Position numbers and translations under genes: made by a program | Part shown: positions 30,051 to 41,600 of the stretch, in pieces | Layout: the number at the start of each line of letters is the position of its first letter | Numbering within the stretch: the stretch's first letter is position 1 | Notes under the pieces: generated by a model | The model's database searches: none | The model's input: the letters and a program-made list of their open reading frames with translations, nothing else | Told to the model about the DNA's origin: nothing | Source of the DNA: Hypomesus transpacificus | Taxonomy: Eukaryota; Chordata; Actinopteri; Osmeriformes; Osmeridae | Length of the DNA: 64,000 bases | Reading direction: 5' to 3' | Assembly (NCBI RefSeq): GCF_021917145.1 | Contig: NC_061070.1 | Span: 9,782,743-9,846,742 of the forward strand

Positions 30051-31608
30051 CGCTAGCATGTCCAGAAACGCCATGGTGTGGGGTGAGGAGGAATGTCTGT
30101 GTGGAGACTACATTGAGTATGTTGTGGTACTGGTTACATCAGTTAATGGAGAGGGCTGGGGGGTTGTGTAGATCAAGGGGTGGGGGAAGGAAGGTTAGCG
30201 TTAGAAGGAGGACTCTCATTAACTTAGACTTAACATCTGGATGTGGGGTGGATGAGAGACAGGATGGATGGATAGATTGATGGATGAAAGGATGGGGGGG
30301 GGGGGAGAGACTGCAGCCGTGACAGATGTGTCGGGATTAAGGGGTTGTGTTTCAAAGAGTGAGCAAAGAGTGAGTGGGAAATTGTAGGAAAGAAACCCAG
30401 TTAGATCCTGTTGCTCATCACAAAGCACCAGCCTACGAGATTGTCAGAGTAAGTACAGAATTAACCCTATGGCCCAAAGTGTTATCAAGATGAGATGCTC
30501 AGCGCTAATCTCTAGTAGTATCGGTTACTGCACAGATCACAGCACGCGGCCCCCTCCGGGAGCACGTGTTTGTTTAGGTGTGTTTCTTGCACATTTCCGT
30601 GTATCTGTGTGAGGGTATGCGTGTGCAAATACAAGAGAGACACTGAGACAGAGAGAGAGGAGGAGGAGAGCGAGACCGTTTCACATAGATAACGAGTTTG
30701 TGAACGGTGACAAAGACACTGTTGCGGCGCATTCATCAGGGAGTGATTAAGCGGCCCCGCAAATCACATTGTTGAGTAAAAAGGGTGACATCAGACATCT
30801 CTACCAGATAACAGTAATGCTTCTCAGCAACGTCAGATTCCTCCCATCGCCGTCCTGTGCCACAGTTTATCTTTCCAGGGCACTGTCAATGGTTAGCGAC
30901 AGGAAAGCCACTATTGCATCATGCGATCAGATGTAATTACAGAACAGATATCAACGCTGAAAGGAATATGGGGAAGTTTGCACAGTGAATAGAATCACCC
31001 TTCCTCCCCCTTCTGCCTTTGTACTCATTTACCTCTCTAAATCTTTGTGCAAACGCCATATGATTATTTGAATACACACCACAAGAAAAGTCGTTATCTG
31101 CAATGGCGTGCACAGTAGCACTGAACAGACGAAAAAACACTGGAGAGTTTGTGTGTGCATATACTGTTGTGTGCCTCGTGCCAAGACAGGAACAGGATTG
31201 AAAATAATTGATCCATTTTCTGTTCATTGTCATTGGCCTGGGGGAATATTGTGGGAGAAAATTTAAGGATTGACCAGGTTTAGCATTGTTCTAACATGTT
31301 CTAATGGCAGTCAAGTCTCCCAAGTGATCTCTTACATTTTAATATCCATTGTCATCCTTGTCGGTACAGTGTTCCCCATGCCCTGTGTTAAGACTGGGAA
31401 GACACATGACATCATAGGTGACACATCTGCCTGCTTCTCTGCATAGCAGCTGTGTCTTATTTCTATGTGTTTACTATAAATATGAGCTCTCTCGCCACGC
31501 CTAGGAGAGCCCTTAAAGCAGACCATATCTATGTTGTGGATATACTCATTAGGGTTGAGTCCTATGTTTCTCTCTCTCTCCACTCAGCTGACTGATTTGT
31601 GTAAATAG

Positions 31609-31859
31609 CCCTTGTACTGCCTTCGGGTCACATGACCCAAAGGTTCATATCGAACCATCGTTGTGTTTACCCAACTTTACCCAATACAAAAACAAATACA
31701 AATACTTTTCTTTTAACCTTTGCAATGTGTGGGGTCTGAGACAGCCCGACGGTTGAAAGAAAATGCTTCACTTTGTTTTTGTATGTGGTAAAGTTGTCGC
31801 AATATGACGGTGGGTCACAATGACTGATGGGTCAGAATGACCCGAAGATAACACAAGGG
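31609..31859. mobile_element. 251-bp foldback MITE with ATAG target duplication
   Basis: Ends are CCCTTGT...ACAAGGG and each arm then continues with CTTCGGGTCA and GACCC. The arms stay alignable for about 100 bp (both reach CATACAAAAACAAA or ATACAAAAACAAA), so the element folds on itself. ATAG flanks both sides (31605-31608, 31860-31863). It carries no coding capacity. The CCC tip and 4-bp duplication recall piggyBac-type non-autonomous elements, but ATAG is not their TTAA target, so the family stays open. Confidence 0.85.
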
Positions 31860-31987
31860 ATAGGACCTGGACTGAAGTCACACGATTGGAGGAGGCCGAC
31901 TTGTTTTCCTTTCACAACAATCTTGAGGTTCACCTAGCTTGACAAACTCCGATCCAATTAATGATTTCTTACCAATAGAGCATATCC

Positions 31988-32124
<137 letters not shown>

Positions 32125-33478
32125 CTGCCTATAGCATATACACAGCCAACATAACTACAAACACCTGAATTATTCTCACACTGCATTAAGTCTTTAAAGA
32201 ATGCAAATCCTAAATGCAAGGCACTCACATTCTCAAATACATATTCTCACACCTTTGTATGGTCAAGGCTTACCTTTACAGCCAGCAGGTAGCAGTAGGC
32301 CTTTTGTCTTTGTTCTTCTTTGTTTCCAGGTCTTCAGCAGTGTTTGCTCGTGTTTCTGTCTGTCCCAACCTCAAATGACTGAAGAAACGTTCTTCCTGAC
32401 AACGGTATTCACACCTGCTTCTGTAAACGTTGTGTCCGCGCAGAAAGTGACAGGACAGCTCCAAAGTCCGCCACTCTTTGCAGGTGTACCTTGGAATACA
32501 CCGTCCTTTTCCTTCTTCTGCAAACACACACCTAGGCACACATCACCCCCGGACACACCCACTGCATCGGAATATTCATGTGGGCACAGTCACACACGGT
32601 CGCAGTATGAACACCTGTGGAGCCGATCCTTAGATGGATGTCTCTGAGCACAGGTACATAGCGTTCCCTGTATAGGGCATATGGATTTGCAGCACGTGTA
32701 GAATGTGAGCAGCCTTGGGTATTTGACAAACTAGGTGTACTACATTGCACACATGTGACATATCTCTAGTTATGTAAGTGGTCTTACCTTACTTATGCAG
32801 TTCATTTGTAAATCAAACTGTTATTCACGTAGGAGGTCATGGAAACATCCCTATCCTTTAAACACAGTGGACACAAAAACCACGTGTGAAAGCCACAAAC
32901 AAATAACGTGTAGGCACATGCTCCCACACAGAGACAAACAAATACACAGATACAGACACTCATGCATACGTGCGCACACACAATGGCAGGCAGTAACTAG
33001 TCTATCCAGTTCCCAAGGTGACACGGATCTTTAGGGAGATTTGAGGTGAGTGTCCCATGTCAGTATTCCACATTCAAAATAGTTTACACTCAATATCCCC
33101 ATCAAGACAGGATAACTAGTGTCTGAGTAATAGTATTTGATTAACTGCATATAAAACGGATTGATCATCCGTTGAATATTGGTAGATGTAACTATACAGG
33201 TACACTCAATTGGAAATGATTTGGCCATTTGTAGTCATGTTGGTATGTACCGGAAGAAAGTAGTCATGTTTTATTTATACTGTAGGATTTCAACTTGCAC
33301 ATATAAATGTATTTCCAATGTGGATGATTGGTATCTGTTACTATGGCGATGGGAGTCATTGGCACATGGTGATCTGAGATATGTTCTGATTGGTTCAGGG
33401 TAAAGACATGGGGGCAGGGTGGCAGCACTGTGTTAATGACACAATCAGGTCTCAGCTGTGTCGGGTCTGGTGTAAAAT

Positions 33479-33603
<125 letters not shown>

Positions 33604-34959
33604 GAGAGAGAGAAGTGTTCCTACATGCCTGGCTCAAGGCCCTGTTTCCCACTCCCCTGCAGATATCACCCATATGGTGACCATAGTGCAATCTCCTCAA
33701 ATCAGCACCTACACCATAGATAAGCAAAGGCATTCAGCCACATACACAAGCACACTGCGGATGTCATGTATTTTACAGATCCACATGTTAATATTGTAAG
33801 ACTTGGGAATTTTTTTCTGTTCTATTATAAAAACGAGGTCTCCCTCTAGTGGTTAAACTGGTTCACTTAGCATTCGAACCAACCTTGAAAGAACCTTTGC
33901 TTTTTTGCCTTTGAGAAATTATATGGTCATGACTCAACGTTTGATTAGGAAGTCATGTTTTACTCTATGCAATCGCCTTGGATTAAAGGTTACAAAGGTT
34001 GAAATAGGGCGTTAATGTAACGGCATAGTAGTCAGAACGGCCACAAGTCAGAGTCAAGATTGTCAATTCTGAAGTAGAACGAGCGTGGAAAATTATAACA
34101 GTAGTACAAATGCCTTCTTCAACATAATTAATCTGTGTGGGGAAACAACAGACAGCTTTGCATTATGCTCCGACTTAATTAAAAAAACCTGTGTTGGAAC
34201 TGACACCTTGGAGACGCATGAACACTGACCATGATGTGGTATGTGGAGAGGGCCTATCCCAGCCCTTTGGTCCAAGCTGGAAGCCAGACGTCCAGGCCCC
34301 ATAATGAGAGTGGGAGAGGTGGAGTTAGACCCACTTGGGGGGCTGGGTCAGTGGAAGTAATGCTTGTCTAACCTTGTTCCCCTACAGGTCGCTGTGGGAG
34401 GCTGAGGCTCCTGAGGGGTGTTGAGTGTGGGGGAGTTGGACAGCTGTTGTAAAAGACAGAACCAGAGGCGATCCTACCGTAATAAATCACCAGTGTCCTG
34501 TGGTAAATGATTGATTATCGTCTGGTGACAGTTATTCCACTCTGTAAAATAGAAGAGAATACTCTGTGGGGATCGATGATCTCAACCTAGATAGTAACAA
34601 TACTTACATATTTAAAATGCTCCACTTACCGTGGTTATTTGAGTGAGATTGAGGTTTGTTCGTTATGCTTTGTCCTTCTATAAACGGCGCACACCCGTCC
34701 TTAAGGAAACAATCCACGTGATTCAATCAATCGTTTGTGTTCTGAGATGCACATTGAAAAGATGGCGTCTCAGAGGAGTGGAATCCAAATGAGCCTCTCA
34801 CTTACTTGGTTAAGAGAATATTGATTTCTGATTACATTAACATTAACCTGAATGTCTTTTTGGTGTAGTAGCTATCAGGAAAGGCTAATACAAGAGAGAA
34901 GTATTTTCAGTCCTAGCACAGACAAGTCTTTTAGTCTATAACAGAGAATATTTTAGGGG

Positions 34960-36110
34960 GGGTGAGGGATTATGGGGCCATACGAGTTTCTTTGAAGTAG
35001 TGCAGTTTCCTGGATGCATTTTAAGGTTAGCAGATGGTTTGGAATTGAATCCGGTAAGAGATGGGCGAGCCTGAGGAGGGATGTGAAGTGAAGAGGGGTC
35101 ATGTGGGGTGGTGCTTCCATACACATTAGGATCCCGGAGCTGTGAGAATGTACCACAGCGCTTCTAGGTGGCAGTCAGGGATCGTAATGAGAAGTGTATT
35201 GCAGTAATTCAGTCTTGAAGAGACTGGCAGGAAAAGAGAAGGTCATGTTTTTGAGATGGTAGAAAGAGGTTTTGCACAGGTGTTGATGCCGTAATGGGAT
35301 GTATGTGAGGGAGAGGTTCATGGGAAAGTGCCCAAACTGTTGGGGTGGAACCAACAGAGGGCCTTAGTATTTGTGCTATTTAGTTTGAAGTTGTTTTGTT
35401 TGAAGTCGTTTCGCTTCATCCAGGCCCGAATCTCTTCAAGACAGCTGGTGAGATGGGTAAAGGCACCTGAGGGAAAGGGGGTCGTTTGGTGTTGAGCTGT
35501 ATGTTATCAGCACAACAGAGGAAGAGACACCATTTTATGGATGTCTTGGCAGAGGGGGGAACTAAATAATAAACTGGCTTGGACCAAGGACAGTCCCCTG
35601 TGGGACACCGAAGGTGACTGGACAGCATTCAGGACCTGTGGCCCCACCAAGGCAGAAGCATTCTGTCAGGTGCTGACTCTCAATCAAGGAGCAGGAGGCA
35701 GGAGGGTCATCAGCAGGTCATTGATGAGGCAGCGGGGTCATCAGCAGGTCATTGATGAGGCAGCGGGGTCATCAGCAGGTCATTGATGAGGCAGCGGGGT
35801 CATCAGCAGGTCATTGATGAGGCAGCGGGGTCATCAGCAGGTCATTGATGAGGCAGCGGGGTCATCAGCAGGTCATTGATGAGGCAGCGGGGTCATCAGC
35901 AGGTCATTGATGAGGCAGCGGGGTCATCAGCAGGTCATTGATGAGGCAGCGGGGTCATCAGCAGGTCACTGATGAGGCAGCGGGGTCATCAGCAGGTCAC
36001 TGATGACCCTGAAAAGTGCAGACTGAGTGTTGTGTCCAGAAAGAATACCAGACTTCAGGAACTTCTCAAATACACCACTTTCCAGTACCTTGGAGTGGAA
36101 AGGGAGGATG
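34960..36110 (-). mobile_element. Decayed L2-like LINE reverse transcriptase
   Basis: Read on the minus strand from 36110 down, fragments of a non-LTR reverse transcriptase appear in the right order: SKVLESGVFEKF (about 36095), GHNTQSALFRVISDLL (about 36030), TFGVPQGTVLGPSQFII (about 35600, the GVPQGSVLGP motif), CADNIQLN (the YADDTQL catalytic block, with the second aspartate changed to Asn), KRNDFKQNNFKLN, SRLNYCNTLL (about 35200) and SLHIPP/LTLKCI near 35050. Stops and frame changes interrupt it. The SRLDYCN and SLHWLP-like tail is typical of the L2/CR1 group. A 31-bp minisatellite has expanded inside it. It is an inactive relic. Confidence 0.8.
35706..36005. repeat. 31-bp minisatellite inside the LINE relic, about 9.7 copies
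   Basis: Units start at 35706 and every 31 bp to 35985 (GTCATCAGCAGGTCATTGAT then GAGGCAGCGGG). The two highest-coordinate copies carry CACTGAT for CATTGAT. On the minus strand the unit's open frame reads VINDLLM or VISDLLM, the LINE residues that directly follow ALFR. Confidence 0.96.
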
Positions 36111-37273
36111 GAAATGCAGCAATTTAGCAGAGACTTATGTCACTACTACTGTTGGTTTTATATTTTATATGAAAAGCCTAAAATAATAGCACTACTTTAA
36201 TATACTGTCTACACGTGTGTGTGTCACATGATCTCATATGGTATGTCCATTAAAGGGAGTTGGAAGACATTCCAAAGTAGGGGAAACAGGTATGTTCAGT
36301 CATTTTCAGCATCATTATGTAAAGGCTAATGTCGTTTTGTTTATTTGAGATGTTGTGCATCACTAGCAATAATCTAAATGACATACAGTTCTCTGTAACA
36401 ACAGAAATGTACCCTCTCCACAAGCCATTTTTATTGATCGATTGTTATGGATTAAGTGTTGTGTACCGTAGTGATTGAGTTGTTGCGCGATTGGCTCCAA
36501 AACGTTAACCTTTTATTAGAGAGACCCCAAATGATAAAACAATCTACTTTGGTATGAATACAGGCATCATCAATTATTTTTCCACTCGGTTTTCACTTTG
36601 GTCCATCAAATCTTGTCCTCTTAAACATTCCGCAAAACTGTTATGCACCCTCTTGATCTACAAGGCATGGCTTCCCAGTCAAATACTGGGGATTGTCTTG
36701 TTGCAGCCCACTCTCGTGAACACAGTCGGTCGCCATCTGCATCCAAATGATGAGCTCACACCTTGAATAGACAGCCATTTGAGACACAACAGTATTAATA
36801 GAACAACCAACAATAACACATCTGTCTGACTGATATTCCTCACTGTATACATCCATCTGTTTTGGAACTATAAACATCGAGATGTTGGAGAACTGTTGCT
36901 CAGACAACAAAAATATATATTTTTTTTAGAATGAGAACATGTGGCACCGTGGAATTGACATTTCATAATAGGTTGGTTGGTTTAACACGTTACTCTGGCT
37001 CAATAATGCCCAGATCATTTCTGACATCTCATTCACCACCATCTCACTGTAGTCAGCTTTCTACTGGACCCCCTGGCGTGGCCTCTGTGTTTGTTGAGCA
37101 ATTTTGAATTTGAGATTTTGCTCATTTAGACGGAATATAAGGAAAAAGGCTTAGGGTGCCAGCGGCTTTTAACCTTTGACGTTTCTAACGTGACCAGTTC
37201 GTTTTTCATTCAGTCAGACATGTACAAAAAGACAGGAACACAGATGACTACTCGGTTCCAACCTCTCTATACA
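36111..37273. other. Intergenic, no gene seen
   Basis: AT-rich non-coding sequence between the LINE relic and the presumed end of the NDST2 transcript. No repeat or coding signal was recognised. Confidence 0.5.
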
Positions 37274-37279
37274 TTTATT
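37274..37279 (-). terminator. Candidate NDST2 poly(A) signal
   Basis: Minus-strand AATAAA about 1.2 kb after the NDST2 stop codon. Confidence 0.4.
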
Positions 37280-38487
37280 AGAGATGATACAACGTTGGGC
37301 TTTTTGTCAGTTTTTACAAAATAAACAGAAAACAAGACAGCAGCTCCTGTTGACAGACACCTCACAGGCATAAAGACACACAGACCTCTCTCTCCCTCCT
37401 TCTCACCCTAGATTCCCCCTTACTTTCCTCTCTCCCCCTCTCTGTCTCTGTCTCTCTCTCTCTCTCTGTCTCTCTCTCTGTCTCTCTCTCTGTCTCTCTC
37501 TCTGTCTCTCTCTGTGTCTCTCTCTCTGTCTCTCTCTCTGTCTCTCTCTGTGTCTCTCTCTCTGTCTCTCTCTCTGAGTAGCCCATCTCCACACAGTGCA
37601 GGTCAGGGTGAGCAGTACCTGTGTGTGAGTGAGGGAGAACGTGCAGGAGTTTCATTCTGTGTTGGTGAGTCTACACACCGCTTTACCAGAGCACACCAGA
37701 CCAAACTAGCTCCACAAGCAGATGTGCAGGAGGGAGAGAGAGAGAGAGAGGGAGAGATGGGAGGAGGGGACTGCGGTCTGTGATCGACACACCATCCAAT
37801 CTCGCACACCTCTGTCGTGAAAACAGTCCAATACACTGTCAAGCTTGGTCCACCATCTAATTCTGTCCCATTTCCCACCCGCCCTCCTCACCCAAAATAT
37901 ACAACAGCTTTTTAAAATGTACAATGTTTTACAATCATTCTTCTGACGCAATGAGAAGTGTGTGTGTGTGTGTCACCTCCTCGCGGATGTTTTGCCCTGG
38001 GTCTATTCATTCATGCGCTTCAGAGGTCCACAGGATATCCTGTTAGGTCACATCCTGTTGTAGAAGGCCGAGGGTTAAAACTGCTTGATCATCCTATGTC
38101 TTCTCTCTGTCGCAGTCTAAGAAACGGCAGGGGGAGACGTCAGGGTTCTTCAAGAACACAATGGGCCTGTACATAATGGAGGGGGGGGGGGGGCAGTTAA
38201 CAGTCCATTTCCAGAAGCCCCCTTACAGTGACCATTATACCCCCCCCCTTTTACCATGACCCTGTTTGCTTCAGCAGTGATCGGAAGGGTGGAGGAGTCC
38301 ATAGTCCAAAACAAAAAGGTGTGCATGTCCACCCCCCTTCGCTCCTCCTCCACCCTCTATAGTGACTGGTTGTGTGTTTGTGAAGGATGCAACCCCCTCC
38401 TCAACTCCCCCCCCCCTCCCCAGTGTGGTCCAGTCCAGTCCCAACAGTGTGTGTGTGTGAGTGTGTGTGTGTGTGGAGGGCCCAGTC
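37280..38487 (-). other. Probable NDST2 3' UTR
   Basis: Non-coding sequence between the NDST2 stop (38488-38490) and the nearest good AATAAA. It includes a CT/GT-rich tract at 37438-37576 (GA-rich in the transcript), a GA run at 37730-37757, and a G run at 38180-38192. Assigned by position. Confidence 0.45.
37438..37576. repeat. Interrupted (CT)n / CTCTGT array
   Basis: CTCTCTCTGT-type units with small length differences, within the presumed NDST2 3' UTR. Confidence 0.9.
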
Positions 38488-38626
38488 TCAGCTCCAGCTG
38501 CTGCTCTGGAGCTCCTCTCGGAGCCAGGAGGGCAGCGGCTGGCCCAGGCGGTTCAGGAGACGCAGCAGCTCCATGTTGTGCTCGCGGTAATGCTCCGTCA
38601 GAAAGGCACGCGTCTGCAGCACGCAC

Positions 38627-38658
<32 letters not shown>

Positions 38659-41600
38659 GCACGCACAAACACACACCAATGCACAGAATGGCCACAAGTC
38701 AGTGGAGGACCTCTCATTGATGATCCTGACGACATGTTTATTACTAGTGGAGGAGGAGGAGAGGGGTTGGGTTACTGTACCTCGGGGCTCATCTCTGGGT
38801 ATTTCCTGCCTTTACTCTTGCCTAGACACTTGGGTCGGCCTGCTTCTACTCTCTGGCACCAGAACCCTTTACTTTCATCATACCTGAGGGACAAACACAG
38901 ACACTTGTGTTATTGACAGTTATACTCTATATACACATATACTGTAGGACTTGGAAGGTAGAACGGACACTGGGCGTGAGTGGGAGGAGGCGTGGGTTGC
39001 CAGGTTTGGTGGGGGTTGTGTGAACTCACGTCAGAGCCTGGGTGTAGTTGAAGATGGGGGTTACGGCCAGGAACCTCTGGATGCCCTCCATCACCAGGGC
39101 AGGGTTGGAGCGAAGCAGGGTGCCATCCACGATGTGCATCTGACCACACACACACACATCACCATACAGCACTACTGCTCCTCAGCGATGTAAATACTAT
39201 GGGAGCCCTGGTGAAGGTTCTGTCGTATTCCAGCACAGAGGAGACAAACAGAAACGCTGTGTGTGTGAGTGTGTGTGTGTGCTGACCTGGTTGGGCTGGT
39301 AGTGGCGTAGCCAGCGCTCCAGGTGCGTGGCATAGGCCCCGGGTTTAAGGCAGCGTCTCTGCAGCATGAGCAGGTCTCGTGGGGACGTGGGCCCGGCCGT
39401 CACCACCTGGCTGAAGGTGTGGTTGATGGCTGCGGGGTCCTGGTGAGCTCGTTGGTGCTGCGTTGGGGGGGTGGGGAAGGGAGGGACAGAGTACAGAGAT
39501 TCCAGGTCACATCCGGGGGTCAAAGGCCATCGCTGATAAGTGAGTGGAAGCAACGTTCGGTGGAGCGCTGGCGACTGTTGGTGTGTGGCGGGGCGGGAGG
39601 AGGGTGGTACCTGGTACCAGGAGTAGGCGCGGTCCGCCGGGTTGATGAGCACCGCCAGGATCTTGGCCCGGGGCAGCAGGGCGGCCACCCGCTTGGGCGC
39701 CACCTCCGTGTCAAAGTAGTTGGCACTCTTCTCGAACATGAAGTCGGTGCTGACGTTGGAGGGGAAGGGGAAGAAGTCCATGTACCTGGAGAGGGGGGTG
39801 AGAGGAGGGAGGGAGAGGGGGTGAGAGGAAGGAGGGAGAGGGGGTGAGAGGAGGGAGGGAGAAGGGGGTGAGAGGAGGGAGGGAGAGGGGGGTGAGAGGA
39901 GGGAGGGAGAGGGGTTGAGAGGAGGGAGGGAGAGGGGGGTGAGAGGAGGGAGGGAGAGGAGGGGTGAGAGGAGGGAGGGAGAGGGGGGTGAGAGGAGGGA
40001 GGGAGAGGGGGGTGAGAGGAGGGAGGGAGAGGGGGGTGAGAGGAAGGAGGGAGAGGGGGTGAGAGGAGGGAGGGAGAAGGGGGTAAGAGGAGGGAGGGAG
40101 GGAGAGGGGGGTGAGAGGAGGGAGGGAGAGGGGGTGAGAGGAGGGAGGGAGAAGGGGGTGAGAGGAGGGAGGGAGAGGGGGGTGAGAGGAGGGAGGGAGA
40201 GGGGGGTGAGAGGAGGGAGGGAGAGGGGGTGAGAGGAGGGAGGGAGAAGGGGGGTGAGAGGAGGAAGATGGCGAAGAGGAGAGAAAGAGAGCTGGAAGAG
40301 GGAGCCTACCAGTCGATGCCGTTGTCGTAGTTTGGCCCGCTGAAGAACTGGATCTCCTCGAAGGTGGAGGGGCTGGGGAAGCTGCTGGTGATGGCTGGGT
40401 GGAGGCTCAGGAACGAGTGGAGGGCCGTGGTGCCTGAAAACACACACACAGTTACAAAACACTCTTGGTATGAGTGGGAGACTGAGGGACAGTGTGTGTG
40501 TGTGTGTGTCTCTGACCTGTTTTCTGTGGGCCTATGACCAGGAACCTGGGTAGCCTGTCACACGTCTTCTCCTTGGACCAGATATCCTTGTGTCTCTTGT
40601 CGTGGCAAGGGTTCTGAGGAGCAGAAAGACCACGCTTCCAGTTTCAGCAACAACAGAACTCACTAGCTGTGTTGCAACTGACCAAAACTTAATAACGATA
40701 GCAATAACAGGACACAAAGCAAGGAACAAGAGCTTTATCTCACAATACAAAATGTGTCATTCTGCTTTCCAAAGATTTTTCACACCCCACATCTATACAA
40801 ATAAGCAGTTCCCTGACCTGCCAGAGCGGGTCCCTCTCCTCTGGAAAGATCTGAAAGTACTTCTGGGCCAGCTGGACAGGGGGCAGGGTCTGCAGGCGCA
40901 GGTTGGTCCAGCACTGGACAAACTTCACCAGTGACTCAAAGGTGTACAGGCCCAGGCGGTCGTTGCCATAGTTAGACAGGTGGGTCATGAAGATGCTGAT
41001 CTGCGGTTGGGAGGAAGAGAGGAGATGCGGGCACAGAGGTAAGTGGAGGAAGTGAGGCCAATTTGGGCAATTTTCTCAAGTGTTCTGTAAAGCACTTTAT
41101 GAGAGCACTTTATTGAAAAGGCCCATTCAACTGATCTGGTTGAACATAACCGATATGGGACATGATTCTTCAACTTGAGGACCTAGCCAATCAAATCAGG
41201 CACTTCCAGTCTATGTTCTGTTGACATCAATGAATAATTTGCGCGAATGTTTGGGCTTCAAAGTCAGAGACTATGTGTTTCACAGGCCCAATGAGACACT
41301 TGGTGTGAAACACACTTGTGCGTGCGTTTGTCTCCAGAGTGTGTGTGTGTTTTCTGTCTCCAGAGTGTGTGTGTGTTTCTGTCTCCAGTGTGTGTGTGTT
41401 TCTGTCTCCAGAGTGTGTGTGTTTCTGTCTCCAGAGTGTGTGTGTGTTTTCTGTCTCCAGAGTGTGTGGGTGTTTCTGTCTCCAGAGTGTGTGTGTGTTT
41501 TCTGTCTCCAGAGTGTGTGTGTGTTTCTGTCTCCAGTGTGTGTGTGTTTCTGTCTCCCGAGTGTGTGTGTTTCTGTCTCCAGAGTGTGTGTGTGTGTTTT

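Noticed and set aside
35706..36005. CRISPR-like regular repeat
   Set aside because: Units are contiguous with no unique spacers, in a vertebrate genome; it is a minisatellite.
39197..40462. 421-aa Pro/Leu/Ser-rich minus-strand frame
   Set aside because: It runs through NDST2 exons 8-10 and the intron 8 minisatellite in one frame; the LPPLTPLS repeat is the array, not protein.
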